In this document: piece after piece, positions 29,021-36,828 of the stretch | Layout of the letters: each line of letters starts with the position of its first letter | Position numbering within the stretch: the first letter of the stretch is position 1 | DNA from: Chitinophagaceae bacterium | GTDB lineage: Bacteria > Bacteroidota > Bacteroidia > Chitinophagales > Chitinophagaceae | DNA length: 64,000 bases | NCBI GenBank assembly: GCA_947452965.1 | Contig: CANGEW010000005.1 | Location: 54,828-118,827, forward strand | Direction: 5' to 3' | Position numbers and translations under genes: made by a program | Notes under the pieces: generated by a model | Seen by the model: only the letters and a program-made list of their open reading frames with translations | Databases searched by the model: none | Told to the model about the DNA's origin: nothing

Positions 29021-30271
29021 TTGAATTTAAAAAAACATATTAATTTTTTAAAAATTATATTTATTTATACTGTTACTGCCTTTGGAGGTCCTCAAGGTCA
29101 TTATGGTATGATGCTAAAAATTTTTGTAGATAAATATAAATATATAACTAAAGAAGAATTAATTGATTTAAATTCTTTTTGTCAATTATTACCCGGTGCA
29201 AGTAGTACTCAATTACTTACCATTATTGCTTATAAAAGAGGTGGTTTATTTTTATCAGTTATAACATTTTTAATTTGGATATTACCTGCTTGTTTAATTA
29301 TGACTTTATTGTCACTTTATATTTCTCATTTTCATATCCTCAACATTAATAATTCAATTTTTAAATTCATTCAACCTATTGCGATTGGTTTTTTATTATA
29401 CGCTGCAATTCATACTTATAAGGTTTGTATAAATAATAAAAACACTTTTATAGTAATGTTAATGGGTTTGTTATTAACTGTATATTTTTTTAAAAATCCA
29501 TGGATTATACCTATCCTCTTTTTATTTGGTGCAATTATTTCTAATTTTTATAATAGAAGTTTTCCCAAAGTAGAAAATAAAAAACATAAATATAAATTTC
29601 AACCTTTATTCATAATTATTTTCTTAATAACTTTTACTTTTTTAGCTTTTTTGAGTGAAACAGCTAGAAAGAACAACTGGAATCATAGAAAGCTATATAA
29701 TGTTGGTGAAAATTATTTTAGATTCGGTAGTATTGTATTTGGTGGCGGAGATATTTTATTACCGATGATTATAGATCAATATGTTGCACGCCCTACAAAC
29801 AAAAAAATAATTTTAAAAAATCCTGGTATAATTAAAATTAACCAAGAGTACTTGCTTACGGGGTATGGATTAACTAAAGCAATTCCTGGTCCTGTTTTTT
29901 CTTATGCCGCATTTACTGGAGGCTTAGCCTTAGAAAAAGAAGGAAAAGTAAAACAAATAACAGCTTCCATAATTGCATCTATTGCAATTTTTTTACCAAG
30001 TATATTATTGGTCTTGTTCTTTTTCCCTTTATGGAATAATTTAAAAAACTATGTAGTAGTACATAGATCACTAATAGGTATAAACGCTGTAATTGTGGGT
30101 ATTATGTTTGCAGCTTTTTTTTATGTAATAAAAGATTATTTTTCTACTCAAATTTCAAGTCAAATCATAACCTACTTTTTAATTACTCTAACTTATATAT
30201 TACTCACTTTTACAAAAATACCATCACCTTTTTTGGTAATATTAGCTCTGTTTCTTGGTATTATTTTCTAG
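29021..30271 (+). CDS. Chromate transporter family (ChrA-like) membrane protein
   Basis: A 416-residue, roughly ten-helix membrane protein made of two repeats of the CHR domain. The first has TAFGGPQGHYGMM and QLLPGASSTQLL; the second has RFGSIVFGGGDILLPMI and GLTKAIPGPVFSYAAF. Known members export chromate; many bacterial homologues have no tested substrate. Translation starts at TTG, six bases after nadA, so the two are probably co-transcribed. Base composition is very low in G+C (about a quarter in lines I counted). The 3' end overlaps nadD by 30 bases on the other strand. Confidence 0.85.
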   Translation: MNLKKHINFLKIIFIYTVTAFGGPQGHYGMMLKIFVDKYKYITKEELIDLNSFCQLLPGASSTQLLTIIAYKRGGLFLSVITFLIWILPACLIMTLLSLYISHFHILNINNSIFKFIQPIAIGFLLYAAIHTYKVCINNKNTFIVMLMGLLLTVYFFKNPWIIPILFLFGAIISNFYNRSFPKVENKKHKYKFQPLFIIIFLITFTFLAFLSETARKNNWNHRKLYNVGENYFRFGSIVFGGGDILLPMIIDQYVARPTNKKIILKNPGIIKINQEYLLTGYGLTKAIPGPVFSYAAFTGGLALEKEGKVKQITASIIASIAIFLPSILLVLFFFPLWNNLKNYVVVHRSLIGINAVIVGIMFAAFFYVIKDYFSTQISSQIITYFLITLTYILLTFTKIPSPFLVILALFLGIIF

Positions 30272-30844
30272 TACATCAGAGTAATAATTATTCATTATTA
30301 TTTCTTCTCTGACTATATCTGGTACTAAATATCTTATATCTTTTTTATTTTTAATTAATTTCCTTATATATGTAGAAGAGATTAATAATAAAGGTGAATC
30401 AATGATTTCTACTTTTGCATTTAGTTCATTATTAATTTCATAACCCAAACGCTTGTATATATAAATAACATAATTATCAATAATGTATTTATAATTTTTC
30501 CAATTTTTTAAATTGGAAAATCCATCGCTTCCCATAATAATTACAAATTCATAATTAGGATGTTTTTCTTTTAAATATTGTAATGTATTAACGGTATAAG
30601 AAGGTTTAGGTAATTTAAATTCAATTGATGATGCTTTAATTTTATACTCACCTTCTAATGCTTTATCTACTAAATTAAAACGGTGTCTTTCATTTAGTAA
30701 ATTTTCCGAATTCTTATGAGGATTTTGTGGAGAAATGACTAACCAAACAGAATCAATATTATAATTATTTATAATATCTTTAGCTATAATTAAATGTCCG
30801 TTATGAATTGGGTTAAAAGAACCAAAATATAAACCTATTCTCAT
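30242..30844 (-). CDS. nadD: Nicotinate-nucleotide adenylyltransferase NadD
   Basis: NadD adenylates nicotinate mononucleotide to deamido-NAD. The 200-residue Rossmann-fold protein has the nucleotidyltransferase motif GSFNPIHNGH (8-17), MGSDGFSNLKNWKNYK and the C-terminal ISSTYIR. It is convergent with the ChrA-like gene, overlapping its last 30 bases. Together with nadA it puts two NAD synthesis genes beside the putative origin. feoA lies 13 bases upstream in the same direction. Confidence 0.94.
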   Translation of the reverse strand: MRIGLYFGSFNPIHNGHLIIAKDIINNYNIDSVWLVISPQNPHKNSENLLNERHRFNLVDKALEGEYKIKASSIEFKLPKPSYTVNTLQYLKEKHPNYEFVIIMGSDGFSNLKNWKNYKYIIDNYVIYIYKRLGYEINNELNAKVEIIDSPLLLISSTYIRKLIKNKKDIRYLVPDIVREEIIMNNYYSDVLENNTKKQS

Positions 30845-30857
30845 TTGATACTTTAAT

Positions 30858-31085
30858 TTATACCTCTTCTATAATAATGCCTTCAGCTTCAATTAGTCGT
30901 AAGCTAAGTTTATATCCTGCAACCAAAACTGAAATAGGATCACTAAATGGTGCAACTTTTTCTATTTCAATTTCCTCGCCAGGAATAACCCCCATTTCTA
31001 ATAATTTTAAATAATTATCATTTTTATCAAATGCTCTAATAATCGCTTTTTTACCAACCTCTAATTCAGTTAATTTTTTAAACAT
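30858..31085 (-). CDS. feoA: FeoA family protein
   Basis: FeoA is a small SH3-like cytoplasmic protein needed for full FeoB activity. This 75-residue protein shows the family pattern: an N-terminal TELEVGKKAIIRAF, then LLEMGVIPGEEIEIEKVAPFSDPISVLVAGYKLSLR (in pieces). It is separated from feoB by about 14 kb and lies upstream of nadD. It is divergent from ybeY, and both genes have TAnnTTCG boxes that differ from the promoter consensus by one base. Confidence 0.9.
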   Translation of the reverse strand: MFKKLTELEVGKKAIIRAFDKNDNYLKLLEMGVIPGEEIEIEKVAPFSDPISVLVAGYKLSLRLIEAEGIIIEEV

Positions 31086-31156
31086 TTATACTATAATTTC
31101 TATATCACGAAGTTAAATATTTAAGAAACGTAGTAATTTCGACAAGCGAAATAATA

Positions 31157-31573
31157 ATGAAAATAACATTTAATTTTTTAAATAATATTACTCTTTCAAA
31201 AAGAAAAGAACTTAAAAATTTTCTTAAGCATCTAGTACATAACGAAAAAACAAACATAATTTCAATAAACCTCATTTTTTGTACAGACGACTATCTAATT
31301 AAAATAAACAAACAGTTTTTGGGTCACAATACATTTACGGACATTATTACATTTAATCTTGGGTCAGAAACATTAATAGAGGGAGAAATTTACATAAGCA
31401 CAGATCGAATAAAAGAGAATTCAAAGCTTTTTAAAACAACCATTAATAACGAGCTGCATAGGGTTATTTTTCACGGAGTATTACACCTGTGTTCTTATAA
31501 CGACAAAAAACCTTCAGAAAAGAAACAAATGACCGAAAAAGAAAACATTTATATAAAAAAATATTTTAAATAA
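31157..31573 (+). CDS. ybeY: Endoribonuclease/rRNA maturation factor YbeY
   Basis: YbeY is a metal-dependent RNase needed for 16S rRNA 3' processing and ribosome quality control. The 138-residue protein has DIITFNLG and the metal motif HGVLHLCSYND, with Asp where the third histidine of the classic HxxxHxxxxxH motif usually stands. I believe this substitution is common in Bacteroidota. It is followed by the parS pair and mnmG. Confidence 0.92.
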   Translation: MKITFNFLNNITLSKRKELKNFLKHLVHNEKTNIISINLIFCTDDYLIKINKQFLGHNTFTDIITFNLGSETLIEGEIYISTDRIKENSKLFKTTINNELHRVIFHGVLHLCSYNDKKPSEKKQMTEKENIYIKKYFK

Positions 31574-31577
31574 AGCT

Positions 31578-31608
31578 CGTTTCACGTGAAACCGTTTCAC
31601 GTGAAACA
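31578..31608. other. Two tandem parS sites (ParB-binding)
   Basis: GTTTCACGTGAAAC occurs twice (31579-31592 and 31594-31607), separated by a single base. Each copy is the core of the near-universal parS consensus TGTTTCACGTGAAACA; the second copy matches 15 of 16 positions and the first 14 of 16. They fill the 51-base gap between ybeY and mnmG. parS sites cluster near bacterial origins, which supports the oriC call at 27.5-28.0 kb. Confidence 0.92.
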
Positions 31609-31624
31609 ATAAAAAAAAATAAAA

Positions 31625-33493
31625 ATGTTTATTGATTATGATGTTATTGTGGTTGGGGCTGGACATGCCGGATGTGAAGCTGCTGCCGCTGCTGCAAATA
31701 TGGGAAGCAGGGTTTTGTTAATTACAATGAATATGCAAACTATTGCACAAATGAGTTGTAACCCGGCAATGGGAGGTATCGCTAAAGGACAAATTGTAAA
31801 GGAAATAGATGCCCTTGGTGGGTATAGCGGAATCGTTACTAATAGGAGTATGATTCAATTTAGGATGTTAAATCGCTCAAAAGGGCCAGCAATGTGGTCG
31901 CCAAGAGCACAAAATGATAGGATGTTATTTGCATCTATTTGGAGAGAAATGCTTGAAAAAACTCCTAATATTGATTTTTACCAAGACTCTGTAAGTGAAT
32001 TAATAATAGAAGATGCTGTAATTAAGGGCGTAGTTACTAGTTTAGGGCACAAAATTAAATCCAAGTCAGTTGTTTTAACTAACGGGACCTTTTTAAATGG
32101 CATCATACATATAGGAGAAAAAAACTTTTCGGGTGGAAGGGTTGCTGAAAAGGCAGCAACAGGCATTACTGAACAACTCATTAATATTGGTTTTGAAAGT
32201 AGTAGATTAAAAACAGGTACCCCGCCTAGAATTGATGGACGAAGTCTTGATTATTCTAAAATGGAAATTCAGGAAGGAGATGTAGATATGGTTGGATTTA
32301 GTTATTTAGAAAAGCCCGCACTGCAACCAAACGAACAAAGGCATTGTTGGATTACCTATACGAATCAAGAGGTACACGATATCTTAAAAACAGGTTTTGA
32401 AACCAGTCCAATGTATCAAGGAAGGATAAAGGGTTCGGGGCCAAGATATTGTCCAAGTATAGAAGATAAAATAAGTCGATTTGCAGAAAGAGAAAGACAT
32501 CAATTATTTGTAGAACCAGAAGGATGGAATACGGTAGAGATTTATGTGAATGGGTTCTCAACCTCTCTGTCAGAAGATGTTCAGTATCAAGCACTTAGGC
32601 TGGTTCCGGGTTTCGAAAATTGCAAAATGTTCCGCCCTGGATATGCAATTGAATATGATTATTTCCCGCCAACACAACTTCAATTTAGTCTAGAAACGAA
32701 ACTGGTAAAAAATTTATTTTTTGCTGGACAAATTAATGGTACTACGGGTTATGAAGAAGCGGCTTGTCAGGGATTAATGGCCGGCATTAACGCGCACCAA
32801 AATTCTCAAAATCTATCACCTGTAGTACTAGGCAGAAGTGAAGCATATATCGGTGTGTTGATTGATGATTTAATAAACAAAGGAACCGATGAGCCATATA
32901 GAATGTTTACAAGTAGGGCAGAATATAGAACGTTATTAAGACAAGACAATGCAGACATTCGATTAACCGAACTCGGATATAAGATTGGATTAGCCAGCCA
33001 AGAAAGAATGGATAATTTACAACAAAAAAAGAAAAAAGTAGAAGAGTTAAAAGACCTGCTAAATAAAACAAATATAGAACCAGAAGAAATCAATGATTAT
33101 TTATTGAGCAACTATTCATCACCGTTAGTAACAAAACAAAAAATAGCTCAAGTATTACTTAGACCAGGTATTGAATTACAATCAATGAAAAGTAGCATTG
33201 CTTCTTTAGAAGAGAAGCTAAAAAACTTTGAAAATGATGTTTTAGAACAAGCAGAAATTCAAATTAAATACGAAACCTATATAATCAAAGAAAAAGAGCT
33301 TGTTGAAAAAATGAATCAACTAGAGTCTTTGATTATACCCCAAAGTTTCAATTACGATAAATTGGTATCTTTAAGTAATGAAGCAAGGCAGAAATTAAAA
33401 AAAATACAACCACATACGTTAGGTCAGGCTTCTAGAATTTCTGGTGTGAATCCGAGTGATATTCAAATTCTAATGTTATACATGGGACGATAA
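31625..33493 (+). CDS. mnmG: tRNA uridine-5-carboxymethylaminomethyl modification enzyme MnmG (GidA)
   Basis: MnmG, with MnmE, installs the cmnm5 group on wobble uridines of several tRNAs using FAD. The 622-residue protein has the FAD motif GAGHAGCEAA (11-20), SCNPAMGGIAKG, the RIDGRSLDYS region and the C-terminal helical domain ending QILMLYMGR. This gene is often found near replication origins, and here two parS sites lie directly in front of it. It is followed by a cupin gene 10 bases downstream. Confidence 0.96.
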   Translation: MFIDYDVIVVGAGHAGCEAAAAAANMGSRVLLITMNMQTIAQMSCNPAMGGIAKGQIVKEIDALGGYSGIVTNRSMIQFRMLNRSKGPAMWSPRAQNDRMLFASIWREMLEKTPNIDFYQDSVSELIIEDAVIKGVVTSLGHKIKSKSVVLTNGTFLNGIIHIGEKNFSGGRVAEKAATGITEQLINIGFESSRLKTGTPPRIDGRSLDYSKMEIQEGDVDMVGFSYLEKPALQPNEQRHCWITYTNQEVHDILKTGFETSPMYQGRIKGSGPRYCPSIEDKISRFAERERHQLFVEPEGWNTVEIYVNGFSTSLSEDVQYQALRLVPGFENCKMFRPGYAIEYDYFPPTQLQFSLETKLVKNLFFAGQINGTTGYEEAACQGLMAGINAHQNSQNLSPVVLGRSEAYIGVLIDDLINKGTDEPYRMFTSRAEYRTLLRQDNADIRLTELGYKIGLASQERMDNLQQKKKKVEELKDLLNKTNIEPEEINDYLLSNYSSPLVTKQKIAQVLLRPGIELQSMKSSIASLEEKLKNFENDVLEQAEIQIKYETYIIKEKELVEKMNQLESLIIPQSFNYDKLVSLSNEARQKLKKIQPHTLGQASRISGVNPSDIQILMLYMGR

Positions 33494-33503
33494 ATTTTTT
33501 AAA

Positions 33504-34001
33504 ATGATTAGTAAAGAAGAATTTTTTTTAGAAACAAAAAGAAATATTCAAAACATTGGCCTTGAAATAGCATCTATAGACTTCGAGCGTCCGTGGGGCG
33601 GCTTTTTTGTTATTAATGAAAAAGACAATCAAAAGTTTATTCAAGAATTTTTCGCAGATACTATAAAAATTGACTGGTCTATAAATCAAAAAATCAGCCC
33701 TAAAATACTAATCGTTGCCCCTAAAAAAAAACTTAGTTGGCAATATCATCACAGGAGATCTGAAATATGGAAGCTTATACAGGGCGAAGCGGGTATTATT
33801 AAAAGTAAAACAGATGAAGAGGGCGTTTTGGAAAGGCTTGTAATAAATAAAGCTATAGAATTAAAACAAGAAGAAAGACACAGATTGGTTGGATTAAACG
33901 AATGGGGAATGGTGGCGGAAATTTGGGTTCACACAGACGCCCAAAACCCTAGTGATGAAGATGATATTGTAAGGATATCGGATGAATATGGAAGAGAATA
34001 A
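33504..34001 (+). CDS. Cupin-domain sugar-phosphate isomerase-like protein
   Basis: A 165-residue single cupin resembling the type II mannose-6-phosphate isomerase C-terminal domain. The cupin core reads KLSWQYHHRRSEIWKLIQGEAGI with the metal-type HH/E pattern, and ERPWGGFFVIN lies before it. Homologues in Bacteroidota are often called phosphoheptose isomerase, without firm evidence. It is probably co-transcribed with mnmG (10-base gap). The substrate is not evident. Confidence 0.7.
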   Translation: MISKEEFFLETKRNIQNIGLEIASIDFERPWGGFFVINEKDNQKFIQEFFADTIKIDWSINQKISPKILIVAPKKKLSWQYHHRRSEIWKLIQGEAGIIKSKTDEEGVLERLVINKAIELKQEERHRLVGLNEWGMVAEIWVHTDAQNPSDEDDIVRISDEYGRE

Positions 34002-34006
34002 CTTTT

Positions 34007-34834
34007 TTAGTAATAATAAGTTGGGTCATCAAGAAAAAAAGAAAGCTTGATAAGATTAAAATAATAAACGTCTCTATCTTTTTTATCTCCTCTAATTTCT
34101 CCTAATCTTCTTGAAAAAGGAACCCCGTCTTGTCTAAATGACAAATCTGCAGAAGCTTGACCAAAATTATTTTTTAAATCAACCAAAGAAACATAGGTCT
34201 TGCTAACATCGTCTAAATAATCAGTAAAGAGAATATGATAAGTAAACTCATAACTCAAATAAAGATTACTACTAAGCTTAAAAGTAACCCCCCCGCCAAA
34301 AGGAATACAAAATTGATAAAGAGAATAGGGGGTGCGGTCTGGATATTTTGAAAGACCTTGTCCTTCTGTATGTAGTGGCTGTAGAAACACTTTATTGTTG
34401 TTATTATCGTAGGTATATGGATCAAAGTGAAACAAACCTGCTCCAGCAAAAATATAAGGAGTGGCAGGTATTGAATATTCATCAAGCGTTTCAAGTTGAC
34501 GAAGGTTGTATTGTAACCCAGTGCTTAATTCAAAAAGATGACTGTAAAAACTCAAATTTCTTTGTTGTAATTCAGGGTCACTATTTAGTCGGTCTTCTCC
34601 AAAAATAAACCCATAGTTTAATCCAGCTCTTAAATTAAAGTGGGCATTATATCTGTAATGAATATTTACCCCCGCTGCAAATTTTAATCTTTGAAAAGGA
34701 GACTCCCCCTGAACGAGATCTCCATTATAAGAACAGGTACCAATATTAGCATCCAACAACCATGAACTAAAAGCCTGTCCAACAACAACATTAGACAAAA
34801 TATAAAAGACAAAAAAAACAAAAAGCTTTTTCAT
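34007..34834 (-). CDS. DUF6089-type outer-membrane beta-barrel protein
   Basis: A 275-residue secreted protein with a signal peptide (first about 20 residues, ending near VVGQA) and alternating beta-strand pattern typical of a small outer-membrane barrel. Examples are ANIGTCSYNGDL, GVNIHYRYNAHFNLRAGLNYG and LSYEFTYHILFTDYLDDVS. Family members in Bacteroidota carry the DUF6089 label; the role is unknown. It follows the ssb terminator in the same orientation, and a one-mismatch promoter box TACCTTTA lies about 20 bases upstream. Confidence 0.75.
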   Translation of the reverse strand: MKKLFVFFVFYILSNVVVGQAFSSWLLDANIGTCSYNGDLVQGESPFQRLKFAAGVNIHYRYNAHFNLRAGLNYGFIFGEDRLNSDPELQQRNLSFYSHLFELSTGLQYNLRQLETLDEYSIPATPYIFAGAGLFHFDPYTYDNNNNKVFLQPLHTEGQGLSKYPDRTPYSLYQFCIPFGGGVTFKLSSNLYLSYEFTYHILFTDYLDDVSKTYVSLVDLKNNFGQASADLSFRQDGVPFSRRLGEIRGDKKDRDVYYFNLIKLSFFLDDPTYYY

Positions 34835-34900
34835 TAAGAAATAAATGAATGATTATAAAGGTACAACAATATTTTTTCAGTGTTTTTGTTTAAGCAATTA

Positions 34901-34933
34901 AAAAAAGAGTCAAAAATATTTTTGACTCTTTTT
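34901..34933 (-). terminator. Intrinsic terminator of ssb
   Basis: AAAGAGTCAAAAAT and ATTTTTGACTCTTT form a long perfect inverted repeat with T-runs on both strands, located eight bases beyond the ssb stop. Confidence 0.85.
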
Positions 34934-34940
34934 AACTATG

Positions 34941-35285
34941 CTACATACTGGTTTTAGAACCCAGAAGCAACAGTTCATTCACTTGAATTTCTGTGGATTG
35001 TTTTTTGTTTCCGCTTTTATCTGCATATTCCTTTGTAATTAGCTTTCCTTCTAAGGCTACTTCTATTCCTTTGCTGAGATACTTTTCAGCAATGTCGGCC
35101 AGTTTTCCCCACGCAACAACATTATGCCATTGGGTTTCTTTTACTTTTTCTCCTTTGTTGTTGGTGTACAACTCATTGGTCGCTACTGAAAATTTCACAA
35201 GTTTTTTACCAGAATCGGTTGTTTTTATTTCTGGTGATTTACCAAGGTTTCCAATTAATTGGACTTTGTTTCTGATTGAATACAT
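34941..35285 (-). CDS. ssb: Single-stranded DNA-binding protein (short form)
   Basis: A 114-residue OB-fold protein (RNKVQLIGNLGKSPEI, GKKLVKFSVATNE, TQWHNVVAWGKLADIAEKYLSKG). It ends almost directly after the OB fold. The acidic C-terminal tip (DDIPF type) used by replicative SSB to recruit partners is missing. It may therefore be a secondary or recombination-related SSB rather than the main replication one. It is divergent from a zinc-ribbon protein gene. Confidence 0.9.
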   Translation of the reverse strand: MYSIRNKVQLIGNLGKSPEIKTTDSGKKLVKFSVATNELYTNNKGEKVKETQWHNVVAWGKLADIAEKYLSKGIEVALEGKLITKEYADKSGNKKQSTEIQVNELLLLGSKTSM

Positions 35286-35466
35286 GATTGAATTTTTGAT
35301 GATTAAATAATTATGAATAAAGAGGCGCCATCTTTATTGCAAATCAAAGGTGATATTCAATGATAAATGTTGTATGGTTTTTTTCGTTTGTTGTTGAAAA
35401 TAACCGTTTGTAAGCGCTATTTTCCTTTCTTAAAAAAAACAGGATCGTTTATTTTCAAATAAAAAA

Positions 35467-35853
35467 ATGATCAACCAAACAACTATCGTCAAAACCTGCA
35501 ATCAGTGTAATAAGATAATTAGAGGCAGAACAGATAAAAAATTTTGTAATGATTATTGCAGAAATAGTCATAATAATTTTTTAAAATCTCCGACTAATAA
35601 TCTTATCAGAAACATAAATAACCAATTGAGCAAAAACCGTCGCATACTTGAATCGTTTCTATCACCAACGGAAACGTATCAAAAAATTAAAAAAGAAAAA
35701 ATGATTCAAATTGGTTTTTCTTTTCAATATGTTACTATGCAAAAAATTAATAAAAAAGGAACGCCGTATTTTTTCTGTTACGACTATGGATATATTTTAT
35801 TAGACGATGAATGGTGTATCATAATTAAACTTTTGGAAGAGCTTAGGCGCTAA
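35467..35853 (+). CDS. Small zinc-ribbon-like hypothetical protein
   Basis: A 128-residue protein with an N-terminal cysteine cluster CNQC (11-14) and CNDYC (27-31), suggesting a zinc ribbon. A basic helical stretch and a compact C-terminal domain with aromatic strands (YVTMQKINKKGTPYFFCYDYGYILLDDEWCIII in part) follow. I do not recognise a named family. It is divergent from ssb across a 181-base gap, so a nucleic-acid role is possible but only inferred. Its 3' end overlaps the ABC membrane protein gene by 11 bases. Confidence 0.6.
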   Translation: MINQTTIVKTCNQCNKIIRGRTDKKFCNDYCRNSHNNFLKSPTNNLIRNINNQLSKNRRILESFLSPTETYQKIKKEKMIQIGFSFQYVTMQKINKKGTPYFFCYDYGYILLDDEWCIIIKLLEELRR

Positions 35854-36778
35854 GCTTTAAAACACCTTGAATGTATTGTTTATTATTAGAAGACAGTTTA
35901 ACTTGATTCATATCTACTTCTTCTGAAACAGAGTTTTCTATTCTAAGCGCAATATCGTTAAGAGAAGAAATACGCTGAACCATATATGGAATTGTATCTA
36001 AGCCGGCTACAAATTTTAATATATAATTGTATATACCTATTAGGTTTCCTGCTAAAACAGTAGCCCCAAACATTTTGGAAGAAATTAATAAAGAAGAGGC
36101 GATGACCAATAATACCATAATCTCTATGATTCCAAAATTTATGGCCTCTTTATCAGAAATTTTAATTTGACAGCTTCTTAATTTTTGATAATGTTTTTTT
36201 ATTTTATCTTTATTTCCAAGCGCAATAATACTTACCTGCTTTTCAAGCTCATCGTTTTTGTTTTTGTTTAAAAGACTCATTTTTTTACCATAGAAATAAC
36301 TGATAATAATAACCGGCAATAAAATAGCAAAACATACAATCACCACCTTGCCATCATAAAATAATAATAATAAAATAGAGCCAACTAAATTAAAGAGCGC
36401 TTCAATTACATAAACAAGATCCGTTTCTAAAAAATCTACCAGCTCGCGAGATAAATTACTGTGTGCGCTCATGATAGAAATATCTGATGATTTATTTCGA
36501 AAAGATAAAAACTTTGTAACAAGTGAAGAGTATATGGCCGAATAGGTTCTGGTATCGTACATGTGACGAAACGTACCAATGATAAGCCAACAAAAATGAA
36601 CACAGCTTAAAATAATTAATCCGGTAAAGCTCCCTTTTATCAAATCATTTACAGCCACCCCAAGAAAAAAAGGACGCAGCAGGGCACCAAGCATCTCGAA
36701 AGAAAAAAGAGTATAAGTAATAAGTAGCTTGATTTTATAATCCCGAACAACCGCTTTAATAATTTTAAATCTACTCAT
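35843..36778 (-). CDS. ABC exporter-type six-helix membrane domain without ATPase
   Basis: The 311-residue protein has about six membrane helices (near 16-36, 47-66, 123-142, 147-166, 217-236 and 241-262) with the layout of a type IV ABC exporter membrane domain. It stops where the nucleotide-binding domain should begin: no Walker A, signature or Walker B motif is present. It is the last gene of the ATP-grasp/SET cluster, 50 bases after the fusion gene. It may pair with an ATPase encoded elsewhere or have lost transport function. Confidence 0.75.
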   Translation of the reverse strand: MSRFKIIKAVVRDYKIKLLITYTLFSFEMLGALLRPFFLGVAVNDLIKGSFTGLIILSCVHFCWLIIGTFRHMYDTRTYSAIYSSLVTKFLSFRNKSSDISIMSAHSNLSRELVDFLETDLVYVIEALFNLVGSILLLLFYDGKVVIVCFAILLPVIIISYFYGKKMSLLNKNKNDELEKQVSIIALGNKDKIKKHYQKLRSCQIKISDKEAINFGIIEIMVLLVIASSLLISSKMFGATVLAGNLIGIYNYILKFVAGLDTIPYMVQRISSLNDIALRIENSVSEEVDMNQVKLSSNNKQYIQGVLKLSA

Positions 36779-36828
36779 AAAAACTGCTTTACAAAATGCA
36801 ATTTATGACAGATCGAGTTGGCTTTGGT

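Noticed and set aside
31574..31624. Intrinsic terminator between ybeY and mnmG
   Set aside because: The palindromic repeats are two exact parS cores, and the run that follows is A-rich on the plus strand rather than T-rich.
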